NCBI RefSeq assembly: GCF_003342675.1
Contig: NZ_CP031148.1
Span: forward strand, 1,116,001-1,180,000
Direction: 5' to 3'
DNA from: Haloplanus rubicundus
Lineage (GTDB): Archaea > Halobacteriota > Halobacteria > Halobacteriales > Haloferacaceae
DNA length: 64,000 bases
The notes under the pieces were generated by a model. It was not told the origin of the DNA. It saw only the letters and a program-made list of their open reading frames with translations, and searched no databases. Within the stretch, counting starts at the first letter, position 1, and every line of letters starts with the position of its first letter. Positions 17,663 through 25,753 of the stretch are shown here, in pieces. Position numbers and translations under genes: made by a program.

Positions 17663-17826
17663 GACGAAGCCGTCCGGGAGCGTGGGCGCAGGGAGTGGAG
17701 TGTAACGGAACGACCGTGTTCCCGCGGGATCGACAGAGACTGAGTCCGTAGGACGAAGTCTCTGTGAGCCAGCGAGACGCGAGCGATGCGAGCGTCTCGC
17801 GGGACCGGCAGCGTCTGAGCCCGTAG
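17629..17826 (+). repeat. Three tandem copies of the aspS 3' end
   Basis: Copy 1 (from 17629) encodes [10 protein letters not shown] and the aspS stop. Copy 2 (from 17717) and copy 3 (from about 17795, partly diverged) encode the same residues and a stop but are detached from any gene. Copies 1 and 2 also share the GGACGAAG extension after the stop. The spacing is 88 and then about 78 bases. This repeat fills the whole gap to the next gene. Confidence 0.85.
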
Positions 17827-17830
17827 CGTC

Positions 17831-18409
17831 CTAGTTCCCCTGAATCGCGTCGATGACCATCGCCGCGGCGACGACGGCGTCCCGTGGAACGTCGCCGGCG
17901 TCGTCGACGACGATGTCGTATTTGTCGCGCAGGGAGAGTTGGCCGTCGATGCGCCCGACGTGCCCGCCCTGCCCGTCGGTGATCTCGTATTTGTGGGGGA
18001 TGAGTTCGCCGAACGGCAGGAGGTTGCGCGCGAGCGTGACGGCCGCGCCGCGGGAGGTGATCTTCGCCAGCGCCGCCTCCGTCTCGCCGTCGCGGATCGT
18101 CCACGTGTCCTGAAAGATCGAGTAGTCGTTGTCGAGGACGACAACCCGCTCGTCCGTCTCGGCGTCGAATATCGCGTAGTTGCCCGCAACGTCGAGAATG
18201 CCTCCCGCCTTCACGGTAAACACCTCGTCGCCGTCGGCGTCGACGAAGGGGAACTCCTCTTTGAGTTTGAACAGCTTCTGTTTGGCCCGGAGAACCACGT
18301 CCCCGTTCTCGTCGGACGCCGCGTACTTGTTGCGGACGAGCGACTGCTCGACTGTGTACGTGTCTCCGCGCAGTTCGATGGCCGAGAAGCCGCGGTCGTC
18401 GACCGACAT
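17831..18409 (-). CDS. LURP-one-related / phospholipid scramblase-like protein
   Basis: 192 residues. A beta-barrel with a repeated two-strand pattern: YTVEQSLVRNKYAASDENGD, VLRAKQKLFKLKEEFPFVD, FTVKAGGILDVAGNYAIFD, then DTWTIRDGE and a final hydrophobic helix (DAVVAAAMVIDAI). This is the LURP-one/Tubby-like scramblase fold, found as a stand-alone protein in many haloarchaea with unknown function. The start at 18409 is about 28 bases after a TATA-like TTCATAT (minus strand, 18434-18442), so it is preferred to an ATG at 18430. Confidence 0.82.
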   Translation of the reverse strand: MSVDDRGFSAIELRGDTYTVEQSLVRNKYAASDENGDVVLRAKQKLFKLKEEFPFVDADGDEVFTVKAGGILDVAGNYAIFDAETDERVVVLDNDYSIFQDTWTIRDGETEAALAKITSRGAAVTLARNLLPFGELIPHKYEITDGQGGHVGRIDGQLSLRDKYDIVVDDAGDVPRDAVVAAAMVIDAIQGN

Positions 18410-18476
18410 ACACCGATCTGTCCGCGCCATCGGATATGAATGGCGGCCTGCGGTCGTCCGTGGCGTTTCGACAGGG

Positions 18477-18482
18477 CTTAAC
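18477..18482 (+). promoter_or_regulatory. TATA-like box of the pantoate kinase gene
   Basis: CTTAAC is centred about 28 bases before the ATG at 18507, with TTTCGACAG just upstream as a plausible BRE. Confidence 0.45.
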
Positions 18483-18506
18483 GACTCCCTGCTCGTCGTG
18501 ACACGT

Positions 18507-19367
18507 ATGAGCGAGGAGTTACGGGGAAACGGGGAATCGACCGCGTTCGTCCCCGGTCACGTCACCAGTTTCTTCGCCCCGTACCCCGACGACGACCCGG
18601 AACGAGCGGGGTCGCGCGGCGCCGGCCTCACCCTCACCGACGGCGTAGAGGTGACGGTCCGGGCGGCCGAGGACGACGCCCCGCCCGTCACCCTCGACGG
18701 CGACCCCATCGCTATGCCGCCGGTCGAGGCGGTCCTCGACGGACTCGGTGTGGCCGACCGGGCGCGGGTCGTCGCCGAGAGCGACCTCCCCCTCGGCACG
18801 GGCTTCGGCGTCTCGGGCGCGATGACGCTGGGGACGGCGCTGGCCGCCAACGACCGCTTCGGCCGCAAGCGGTCGGCGAACGACCTCGTGACACTCGCCC
18901 ACCGCGCGGAAGTCGAGGCGGGCACGGGCCTCGGCGACGTGGTGGCGCAGGCCCGCGGCGGCGTCCCGATCCGTCTCGACCCCGGCGCGCCGGCACACGG
19001 CCGCCTCGACGGCGTCCCCGCGACCCGACGGGTCGAGTACGTCACGTTCGGCGACCTCTCGACGGCCGAGGTGCTCGCGGGCGACACCGACCCGCTCGTC
19101 GCCGCGGGCGACGCGGCGCTCACCCGACTGGTCGACCGGCCGACGCTTCCGACCCTCGTCGCGGAGTCGCGCCGGTTCGCCCGCGACGCCGGACTGCTCA
19201 CGGACCGGGTACGCGAGGCCGTCGACGCCGTCGTCGACGCCGGCGGCGAGGCGTCGATGGTCATGCTCGGCGAGACGGTCTTCGCGCTCGATTCGGGGCT
19301 CACGGACGCCGGCTTCGACGCCGAGGCGTGCCGGACCTGTGACGCCGGGGCGCACGTGACGGGCTGA
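18507..19367 (+). CDS. Pantoate kinase (archaeal GHMP family)
   Basis: 286 residues. It phosphorylates pantoate to 4-phosphopantoate in the archaeal CoA pathway. N-terminal TAFVPGHVTSFFAPYPDDD is typical of the archaeal enzyme. The GHMP phosphate-binding loop is LPLGTGFGVSGAMTLGTALA, and a late GGEASMVMLGETVFAL corresponds to the third GHMP motif. The gene for the next enzyme of the pathway follows after 121 bases, but a palindromic element and what looks like a separate promoter lie between them. The stop TGA shares its last base with that element. Confidence 0.93.
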   Translation: MSEELRGNGESTAFVPGHVTSFFAPYPDDDPERAGSRGAGLTLTDGVEVTVRAAEDDAPPVTLDGDPIAMPPVEAVLDGLGVADRARVVAESDLPLGTGFGVSGAMTLGTALAANDRFGRKRSANDLVTLAHRAEVEAGTGLGDVVAQARGGVPIRLDPGAPAHGRLDGVPATRRVEYVTFGDLSTAEVLAGDTDPLVAAGDAALTRLVDRPTLPTLVAESRRFARDAGLLTDRVREAVDAVVDAGGEASMVMLGETVFALDSGLTDAGFDAEACRTCDAGAHVTG

Positions 19368-19448
19368 TACGGTTTACTGTAAGTCAGTTCCAGTGGTTCG
19401 CCGAGACGGTCCGGCGAACCACTGGGACACAGTTACAGTGATCCGTAT
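19367..19448. repeat. Palindromic intergenic element, copy C (most perfect)
   Basis: The 82-base palindrome has outer arms ATACGGTTTACTGTAA (19367-19382) and TTACAGTGATCCGTAT (19433-19448), complementary at 14 of 16 positions. The inner stem CCAGTGGTTCGCCG (19390-19403) has a perfect complement at 19412-19425 and an 8-base loop AGACGGTC. The first base is the last base of the pantoate kinase stop codon. Confidence 0.9.
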
Positions 19449-19459
19449 GATCGGGGCGC

Positions 19460-19467
19460 TTTTTACT
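19460..19467 (+). promoter_or_regulatory. TATA-like box of the phosphopantothenate synthetase gene
   Basis: CTTTTTAC lies about 26 bases before the ATG at 19489, just after palindromic copy C. It suggests independent transcription of the second CoA gene. Confidence 0.45.
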
Positions 19468-19488
19468 CGTCACGGCTACCGACGCGAC

Positions 19489-20241
19489 ATGGCCGAGGGC
19501 GACACCGACATCCCGGCGGACCACCCCCGCCACGACTCGCTGGTGACGCGCCACCGCATCGAGGACGGCGTCGAGGCCGGCATCACGAGCAAACAGGGCC
19601 TCATCGCCGAGGGGCGGGGCGAGGCGTTCGACTACCTGCTCGGCGAGCGGACGCTCCCCTCGGCGGACGCGGCGGCGCGCGCGGCCGCCGCCCACCTCCT
19701 GCTCGCCCGCCACCCCGTCGTCTCCGTCAACGGGAACGCGGCGGCGCTAGTGCCCGACGAACTTGTCGCCCTCGCGGACGCCGTCGGCGCGGACCTGGAG
19801 ATCAACCTGTTCAACCGGACCGAGGAGCGGATGGCCGCCATCGCCGACCATCTCCGCGACCACGGTGCGAGCGAGGTGAAGGGCCTCGACGCCGACGCCC
19901 GGATTCCGGGTCTCGATCACGAACGCGCGAAAGTCGACGCCGACGGCATCGCCGACGCCGACGTGGTGCTCGTGCCGTTAGAGGACGGCGACCGCGCGGC
20001 GGCCCTGTCCGACCTCGGGAAGGCCGAAATCGTGATCGACCTCAACCCCCTCTCCCGGTCGGCACAGGTGGCCGACGTGCCGGTCGTCGACAACATCCTG
20101 CGGGCGATCCCGAACATCACTGCTCACGCCCGCGAACTGGCGGACGCGGACCGCGACGAACTCGAACGGATCGTCGCCGAGTTCGATCCGGCGGCGGCGC
20201 TCGACGACGCCGAGCGGGCGATCCGATCCGGCGACCTATAG
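19489..20241 (+). CDS. 4-phosphopantoate--beta-alanine ligase (phosphopantothenate synthetase)
   Basis: 250 residues. It joins 4-phosphopantoate and beta-alanine using ATP, the archaeal replacement for bacterial PanC. The characteristic segments are IPADHPRHDSLVTRHRIEDG near the start, PVVSVNGNAAALVP, LEINLFNRTEERM and IVIDLNPLSRSAQ. It follows pantoate kinase, the preceding step. Its last six bases overlap the end of the convergent oxidoreductase gene. Confidence 0.94.
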   Translation: MAEGDTDIPADHPRHDSLVTRHRIEDGVEAGITSKQGLIAEGRGEAFDYLLGERTLPSADAAARAAAAHLLLARHPVVSVNGNAAALVPDELVALADAVGADLEINLFNRTEERMAAIADHLRDHGASEVKGLDADARIPGLDHERAKVDADGIADADVVLVPLEDGDRAAALSDLGKAEIVIDLNPLSRSAQVADVPVVDNILRAIPNITAHARELADADRDELERIVAEFDPAAALDDAERAIRSGDL

Positions 20242-21300
20242 GCCGCTGACGAAGATGGCGATCCACTGCCGGGGGTCGGGCCGGCGTCGTACCTCGATCC
20301 CTTCGACCCACTTCACCCACTGGAAGCCGCGGCGCCCGGGTGCGACGAGCCGAATCGGATAGCCGTGGCCGTGGTCGAGGCGCTCGCCGGAGAGGTGGGT
20401 CGCGAGCACGGCGTCCCGTGCCTCGTCGAGCGGGAGGCTCCAGCGATAGCCCGTCACGGAGCGGACGGTCACCCACGCGGCGTCCTCGCTGGCGCCCGCC
20501 ACGTCGAGAAGGTCGCCGAGGCGGACGCCCCGCCAGTCGCGTTCGGCGTACCAGCCGCTCGTGCAGTCGAGGAGCGCCTGGCGCTCGGCGGTCGGATTCA
20601 GGTCGTCGACGCCGAGTTCGAGCGGCCGCCCCACTAGCCCACCGACCGAGAGCGTCCACGTCGTCGGGTCGACCGGGTCGGGGTCGTCGGCGACCCAACT
20701 GGTGACGGGCAGGTCGGCGTCGGAATCGAGCGCCCGCGACCCGGTGAATCGGCGGGTCGCCGCGGGGGTTCCGAAGAGGGTCGCGAGCCCCCGCAGCCCA
20801 GCCGACGTGACCCCCGCGGCGACGACGAGGCCCGCGTACTGGAGGGCGACCCGTCGCTCGCGCACGTCGGTGCGGCGGAGCGGCCGGTAGCGGGCGCGAA
20901 GGTGGACGAGGAGCAGGGGGACGAGCAGCAGGCCAAAGAGGATGTGGAGGTTGAGGAGCGTCCAGAAGCCGAGGGGGACGACCACGCCGACGGCCCACGC
21001 GACGCCCGTCGCCGCGGCGGCGACGGCGACGGCGGCGAGGAGGATCGAGAGGGGTGTCGCCCGGTCCCACGCCCGCCGGTCGCGGACCCGGCCGGCGACG
21101 CGGCGGAACTTGACGACGAGGAGCGGGGGAATGGAGAGGCCGGCGACGGCGTGAATCCAGAAGATGGCGGCGTCGGAGGGGTGACCGACCCAGAAGCTCG
21201 TGAGTCCCGTGGCAGCGGCGAGGCCGACCAGCGCGAACAGCGACCAGTCGACGAGTCGCGGCGGCGGGTCGAGGTGGGCGAGGCGCGCCCGGAGGGACAT
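20236..21300 (-). CDS. Membrane-anchored molybdopterin oxidoreductase (sulfite-oxidase type fused to a cytochrome b-like domain)
   Basis: 354 residues with two parts. The first 170 or so hold about five membrane spans with His residues placed as in di-haem cytochrome b domains (IFWIHAVAGL, LNLHILFGLL, LLLVHLRARY). The rest is a sulfite oxidase/YedY-type molybdopterin domain (TWTLSVGGLVGRPLEL, LLDCTSGWYAERDWRGV with the Cys ligand of Mo, GYPIRLVAPGRRGFQWVKWV). In bacteria these are two proteins, YedZ and YedY (MsrQ/MsrP). The fusion should pass electrons from the membrane to an outward-facing active site. The substrate is unknown; protein or small sulfoxides are possible. Confidence 0.85.
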   Translation of the reverse strand: MSLRARLAHLDPPPRLVDWSLFALVGLAAATGLTSFWVGHPSDAAIFWIHAVAGLSIPPLLVVKFRRVAGRVRDRRAWDRATPLSILLAAVAVAAAATGVAWAVGVVVPLGFWTLLNLHILFGLLLVPLLLVHLRARYRPLRRTDVRERRVALQYAGLVVAAGVTSAGLRGLATLFGTPAATRRFTGSRALDSDADLPVTSWVADDPDPVDPTTWTLSVGGLVGRPLELGVDDLNPTAERQALLDCTSGWYAERDWRGVRLGDLLDVAGASEDAAWVTVRSVTGYRWSLPLDEARDAVLATHLSGERLDHGHGYPIRLVAPGRRGFQWVKWVEGIEVRRRPDPRQWIAIFVSGL

Positions 21301-21340
21301 GTGAGAAAGTATCACTCGGCGCGCAAAGAACCCGTCGCGC

Positions 21341-22501
21341 CTACCGTGCGTCGTCGATGGCGCGTTCGATCCGGTCGAAGCCCTCTTCGAGACGGTCGAG
21401 GCTGTTGGCGAAGCTCAGGCGAACCCAGCCCGATCCGACCTCGCCGAAGCCGTCACCCGGCGCGAGGACGACGCCGTACTCCCGGAGGAGGTGTTCGGCA
21501 ATCTCGAGGCTCGTCCCGGGGAGGTCGAGGTCGAGGAAGGCGTAGAAGGCACCCTCCGGCCGGGGGCAGGTCAGGCCGTCGATGGTCGCGGCGCGTTCGA
21601 CCACGTAGTCGCGGCGCGTGTGGAAGGCGTCGTACATCTCCTCGGCGGCATCCTGTGGTCCGGTCAGCGCCGCGAGGGCGGCGTGCTGGCTCACGCTCGA
21701 CGCACAGGAGGTGGTCGACTCGTGGATCTTGGTCGCCTGATCGACGATGTCGGTCGTTCCCGCGAGCCATCCGACGCGCCACCCGGTCATGGCGTAGCGT
21801 TTCGAACAGGAGTTGACCGTGAGGACGTTCTCCGGGTGTCCCGCCATGGCGGCGACGCCCTCGGGCGCTCGGTCGTAGCTGAGTCCGAGGTACACCTCGT
21901 CGGCGACGACGTAGGCGTCGTTGTCGGCGGCGGCGTCGACGACGGCGCGGACCTCGTCGGCGTCGTAGGTGCGCCCGGTGGGGTTGTTGGGCGAACAGAG
22001 AATCACGAGGGCGGTGTCGGGACCGATGGCGTCGACGAGGCGGTCGGCGTCGAGGGTGAACCCCGATTCGGCGGGCATGGGAACCGGGTTGGGAACCCCG
22101 TCGGCCATCCGGGTCTGGACCCAGTAGTTGGGGAAGCCGGGCGTCGGGAAGACGACTTCCTCACCGGGCGAGACGGTACAGAGGGCGGCGAGGTGAAGCG
22201 CCTCCATCCCGCCCGCGGTGACGATCACTTCGTCGGGGGTGACCCGGACGTCGTAGTCGCTCGCCATGTGATCGGCGATAGCGTCGCGGAGTTCCGGATT
22301 GCCGGCGTTGGTGGTGTAACTGGTGTGGCCGTCCTGCGCCGCCGTGCAGGCGGCGTCGACGACGTGAGCGGGCGTGTCGAAGTCGGGGATGCCGACTTCC
22401 AGCCGCACGAGGTCCTCGTCCATCTCCTCCGCGATATCGAACATGTAGCGGATGCTGGAGCGGTCGACGTTGCGGACGCGGTCGGTGGGACCGAGAGTCA
22501 T
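21341..22501 (-). CDS. Class I/II aminotransferase (PLP-dependent)
   Basis: 386 residues, fold type I. Visible motifs are LEVGIPDFDTPAHV, TAGGMEALHLAALCT, VILCSPNNPTGRTYD, VVADEVYLGL and the PLP-binding lysine in NSCSKRYAMTGWRVGW, with an Arg-containing WVRLSFANSLDRLEEG at the end. It resembles the aspartate aminotransferase Igamma group of archaea and probably converts aspartate, an aromatic amino acid or alanine. The amino donor cannot be read from sequence alone. It is divergent from the methyltransferase gene. Confidence 0.92.
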   Translation of the reverse strand: MTLGPTDRVRNVDRSSIRYMFDIAEEMDEDLVRLEVGIPDFDTPAHVVDAACTAAQDGHTSYTTNAGNPELRDAIADHMASDYDVRVTPDEVIVTAGGMEALHLAALCTVSPGEEVVFPTPGFPNYWVQTRMADGVPNPVPMPAESGFTLDADRLVDAIGPDTALVILCSPNNPTGRTYDADEVRAVVDAAADNDAYVVADEVYLGLSYDRAPEGVAAMAGHPENVLTVNSCSKRYAMTGWRVGWLAGTTDIVDQATKIHESTTSCASSVSQHAALAALTGPQDAAEEMYDAFHTRRDYVVERAATIDGLTCPRPEGAFYAFLDLDLPGTSLEIAEHLLREYGVVLAPGDGFGEVGSGWVRLSFANSLDRLEEGFDRIERAIDDAR

Positions 22502-22581
22502 ACTGAGCGGTGGCCCGGCGGTGCGAAAAGGGGTTCGATCCCCCGTCAGCTACATGGCCCGGCGCGGCCACACTGTGGACG

Positions 22582-23337
22582 ATGCGACTCCGACCCACCT
22601 ACTTTTTCGGCGTCTACCACTGGCGCGAGCGGCTGTCACGGATCGCGCTCTCGACGCTGCTGATCTGCGCGGCAGCCGCGGCCGTTCGACGTGGTCGTCG
22701 GCTCGTCCGCCTCGCCGCCGTCGCCGTCGGTCTCGGTGCGGCCTACCGCGGCGGCGACGCCGCCCGTCGCCTCCTCACGCCGCCCCCGTGGGCGCTCGAC
22801 TGCGCGAAGTACGACGGGTTGGCGTCGGTCCTCTCGCTCGACGATATCGACCGCCACCTCGACGTGGGCTGTGGCTCCGGCCGGTCGCTGGTTGGCCTGG
22901 CGCCCCACCTGCCCGACGACTGCCACGTCGTCGGCCTCGACGTCTTCGACGACCGGGTGATCCTCGGCAACGGGCCCCAGCTAGCGCGGCGAAACGGCGC
23001 CCGAGCCGGTGTCGACGTCTCGCCCGTCAGAGGCGACGCCTCCCGTCTCCCCTTCGACGACGGCAGCTTTGACCTCGTGACGGCCTGCCGAGTCGCCCAC
23101 GACGTGCCCGTGGAGCGACGGGACGCGGCCTTCGACGAACTTCGACGGGTGTGTGCCGACGGCGGGACCGTCGGCCTGCTGGAACTCCCGATCACGCCCG
23201 AGGGCGTGAGCGACTACGAGGCGTACTGGCGGCGGTGTCTGGAGGACGCGGGGTTACGGGTCGAGCGGGTGACGACGGTCGAACGGGAGCGGCGGCCGGG
23301 GCAGCCGTACGTCGCCATCGCCGCGACACCGCGGTGA
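22582..23337 (+). CDS. Membrane-anchored class I SAM-dependent methyltransferase
   Basis: 251 residues. The first 75 contain two weak membrane spans (about residues 18-35 and 43-60) separated by basic residues. The methyltransferase follows with motif I HLDVGCGSGRSLVGLAP, motif II VVGLDVFDD and a motif IV-like FDLVTACRVAHDVP. The acceptor is unknown. The lipid-facing anchor suggests a lipid or quinone-like substrate, but this is inference. The ATG at 22582 is preferred to a GTG or ATG further upstream because it precedes the first span. Confidence 0.82.
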   Translation: MRLRPTYFFGVYHWRERLSRIALSTLLICAAAAAVRRGRRLVRLAAVAVGLGAAYRGGDAARRLLTPPPWALDCAKYDGLASVLSLDDIDRHLDVGCGSGRSLVGLAPHLPDDCHVVGLDVFDDRVILGNGPQLARRNGARAGVDVSPVRGDASRLPFDDGSFDLVTACRVAHDVPVERRDAAFDELRRVCADGGTVGLLELPITPEGVSDYEAYWRRCLEDAGLRVERVTTVERERRPGQPYVAIAATPR

Positions 23338-23349
23338 GTCGGAATTTGG

Positions 23350-23565
23350 CTACCCGCGGAGCCAGTCGCTCCGGTAGAGGTAGCCGGTGAGAATCGCCGT
23401 ACAGAGGAGTGCGAGGCCGGTTGCGACGAGGCCAGTGGGGTCCGGGACGAACAGGATTCCGAGGGCGCTCCCCGCCATCGACCCGATGAGCAGGCAGGCG
23501 AGGAGGCGGAGGGCGGGTGCGACCACGGTCGGCGCTTCGGACGCTCGAAAATAATTCTGTTGCAT
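23350..23565 (-). CDS. Two-span membrane protein of unknown function
   Basis: 71 residues: a short polar start (MQQNYFRASEAP), then hydrophobic spans at about residues 15-38 and 44-62, ending YRSDWLRG. It is convergent with the methyltransferase gene and its start is 46 bases from that of metG on the other strand, so the two genes share a divergent promoter region. No family recognised. Confidence 0.65.
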   Translation of the reverse strand: MQQNYFRASEAPTVVAPALRLLACLLIGSMAGSALGILFVPDPTGLVATGLALLCTAILTGYLYRSDWLRG

Positions 23566-23580
23566 GCGACGAACCGGCGG

Positions 23581-23588
23581 GCTTTAGG
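23581..23588 (+). promoter_or_regulatory. TATA-like box of metG
   Basis: GCTTTAGG lies about 27 bases before the metG ATG in the short divergent region with the 23350 gene. Confidence 0.45.
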
Positions 23589-23611
23589 GTCGCATCCACC
23601 TGTGAACGCGT

Positions 23612-25687
23612 ATGAACCACGAGGAGTTCCCCACGGATCGGCCGGCGGTGGTGACCTGCGGGTTGCCCTACGCCAACGGCGACCTCCACATCGGGCACCT
23701 CCGAACGTACGTCGGCGGCGACGTGTTTGCCCGCGCCCTGCGCAAACTCGGGCAGGAGACGGCGTTCGTCTCGGGGTCCGACATGCACGGTACCCCCGTC
23801 GCGGTCAACGCCGAACAGGAGGGCGTCTCGCCCGAGGCGTTCGCGCTGGAGTGGCACGAGACCTACGAGGCGACGTTCCCGAAGTTCGGCGTCGACTTCG
23901 ACAACTACGGCCACACCCACGACGCGACGAACGTCGAGACGACGACCGACATCGTCCGGGCGCTGGAGGACAACGGCCACGTCTACGAGAAGGAGATCAT
24001 GGTGGCCTACGACCCCGAAGAGGAGCAGTCGCTCCCGGACCGCTACGTCGAGGGGACCTGCCCCTACTGCGGCGCCAAGGCCCGCGGCGACGAGTGCGAC
24101 GAGGGGTGTGGCCGTCACCTCGAACCCGGCGAAATCGAGAACCCCGAGAGTACGATAACGGGCAACCCCGCCGAGTACCGGGAACAGACTCACAAGTTCT
24201 TCCGCGTCTCGGCGTTCCAGGAGTACCTCGGCGAGTTCATCGACCGCCTCGAAGGCACGGCCAACGCGAAAAACCAGCCCCGCGAGTGGATCGAGGGCGA
24301 ACTCCGCGACTGGTGTATCACCCGCGACATGGACTGGGGGATCGACTACCCAGAAGGAAAGGGTGCGGACGACCTCGTCCTCTACGTCTGGGTCGACGCC
24401 CCCATCGAGTACATCTCGTCGACCAAGCAGTACACGGAGCGCGTCGGTGCCGACGTCTACGACTGGGAGGAAGTGTGGCGCGAGGGCGGCGGAGAAATCG
24501 TCCACGTCATCGGCCGCGACATCATCCAGCACCACACGGTGTTCTGGCCCGCCATGCTGCGGGGCGCGGGCTACACCGAACCCCGCGCCGTGATGGCGAG
24601 CGGGTTCATCACCCTGAACGGCAAGGGCTTCTCCACCTCCCGGAACCGCGCCGTCTGGGCCGACGAGTATCTGGACGAGGGCTTCGACCCCGACCTGCTC
24701 CGGTACTACCTCGCCACCAACGGCGGGTTCCAGCAGGACGTGGACTTCTCGTGGGAGCGCTTCCGCGAGCGCGTCAACAACGAACTCGTGGGGACGGTCG
24801 GCAACTTCGCGTACCGTGCGCTCCTCTTTGCCCACCGTGAGTTCGGTGGGACGCCGGACGCCGAACTCTCCGAGGAGGTACGCGAGCGCATCGAGACGGC
24901 CATCGACGACTTCGCCGCGGCGGTCAACGACTACTCGATCCGGGAGGCGGGCGACGCGGCCGTCGCCCTCGCGGGCTTCGGCAACGAGTACATCCAGCGC
25001 AACGAACCGTGGAACCTCGTGGACGACGACCCCGAGCGCGCGGCGCAGGTGATCCGCGACTGCGTCCAGATCGCGAAGGCCGTCGCCGTCCTCTTTGCCC
25101 CCGTCGCACCCGGCACCTGCGAACGCCTGTGGTCACAGGTCGGCGGCGAGGGATCGGTCCACGACGTGACCGTCGACGCGGCGCTCGAACCACCCGCGGC
25201 GGACCTCGACGAACCGGCCGAACTCTACGAGAAGATTCCGGACGAGCGCGTCGAGGAACTGAACGCGAAACTGGCGGAGCGCGTCGAGGCGGCGGAAGCC
25301 GACGACGACGAAGACGACGACGAGAGTGATTCCGACATGACCGAGACCGATTTCGACCCCATCGAATCCGACCGCATCGACTTCGAGACGTTCCAGGACC
25401 TCGACGTTCGCGTCGGGGAGATTCTGGAGGCCGAAGGGATAGAAGGGGCGGACAAACTCGCCCGCCTCGTCGTCGACATCGGCGTCGAGGAGCGACAGAT
25501 CGTCGCGGGCATCAAGCAACTCCACGACCTCGATACGCTGCCCGGGACCCGGGTGATCGTGCTGGCGAACCTGGAGCAAGCCGAACTGTTCGGCGTCGAG
25601 TCGAACGGGATGGTGCTGGCCGCGGGCGAGGAGGCGGACCTGCTGACGACGCTCGGGGACGCGCGGCCGGGCGAGCGGGTTCGATAG
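23612..25687 (+). CDS. metG: Methionyl-tRNA synthetase with C-terminal tRNA-binding domain
   Basis: 691 residues. Class I synthetase with the HIGH motif in PYANGDLHIGHLRTYVGG and the KMSKS equivalent in NGKGFSTSRN. Zinc-binding Cys pairs are seen in TCPYCGAKARGDECDEGCGR. After the helical anticodon-binding domain there is an acidic linker (EADDDEDDDESDSD) and a Trbp111-like OB domain (FETFQDLDVRVGEILEAEGI to the end), which in other organisms dimerises and grips tRNA. It charges initiator and elongator tRNA-Met. Confidence 0.97.
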   Translation: MNHEEFPTDRPAVVTCGLPYANGDLHIGHLRTYVGGDVFARALRKLGQETAFVSGSDMHGTPVAVNAEQEGVSPEAFALEWHETYEATFPKFGVDFDNYGHTHDATNVETTTDIVRALEDNGHVYEKEIMVAYDPEEEQSLPDRYVEGTCPYCGAKARGDECDEGCGRHLEPGEIENPESTITGNPAEYREQTHKFFRVSAFQEYLGEFIDRLEGTANAKNQPREWIEGELRDWCITRDMDWGIDYPEGKGADDLVLYVWVDAPIEYISSTKQYTERVGADVYDWEEVWREGGGEIVHVIGRDIIQHHTVFWPAMLRGAGYTEPRAVMASGFITLNGKGFSTSRNRAVWADEYLDEGFDPDLLRYYLATNGGFQQDVDFSWERFRERVNNELVGTVGNFAYRALLFAHREFGGTPDAELSEEVRERIETAIDDFAAAVNDYSIREAGDAAVALAGFGNEYIQRNEPWNLVDDDPERAAQVIRDCVQIAKAVAVLFAPVAPGTCERLWSQVGGEGSVHDVTVDAALEPPAADLDEPAELYEKIPDERVEELNAKLAERVEAAEADDDEDDDESDSDMTETDFDPIESDRIDFETFQDLDVRVGEILEAEGIEGADKLARLVVDIGVEERQIVAGIKQLHDLDTLPGTRVIVLANLEQAELFGVESNGMVLAAGEEADLLTTLGDARPGERVR

Positions 25688-25753
25688 GCCGGTCCTTCAC
25701 GAACGTTTCCCGTCGCCGCCCGCTTTTTTGTCGGCCCCCGGCGAAGGGGCGGT

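Noticed and set aside
17663-17751. Extended reading frame ending at the second aspS-like stop, as if it encoded a longer aspS
   Set aside because: It is in a different frame from aspS through most of its length; only the repeated terminal segment looks coding.
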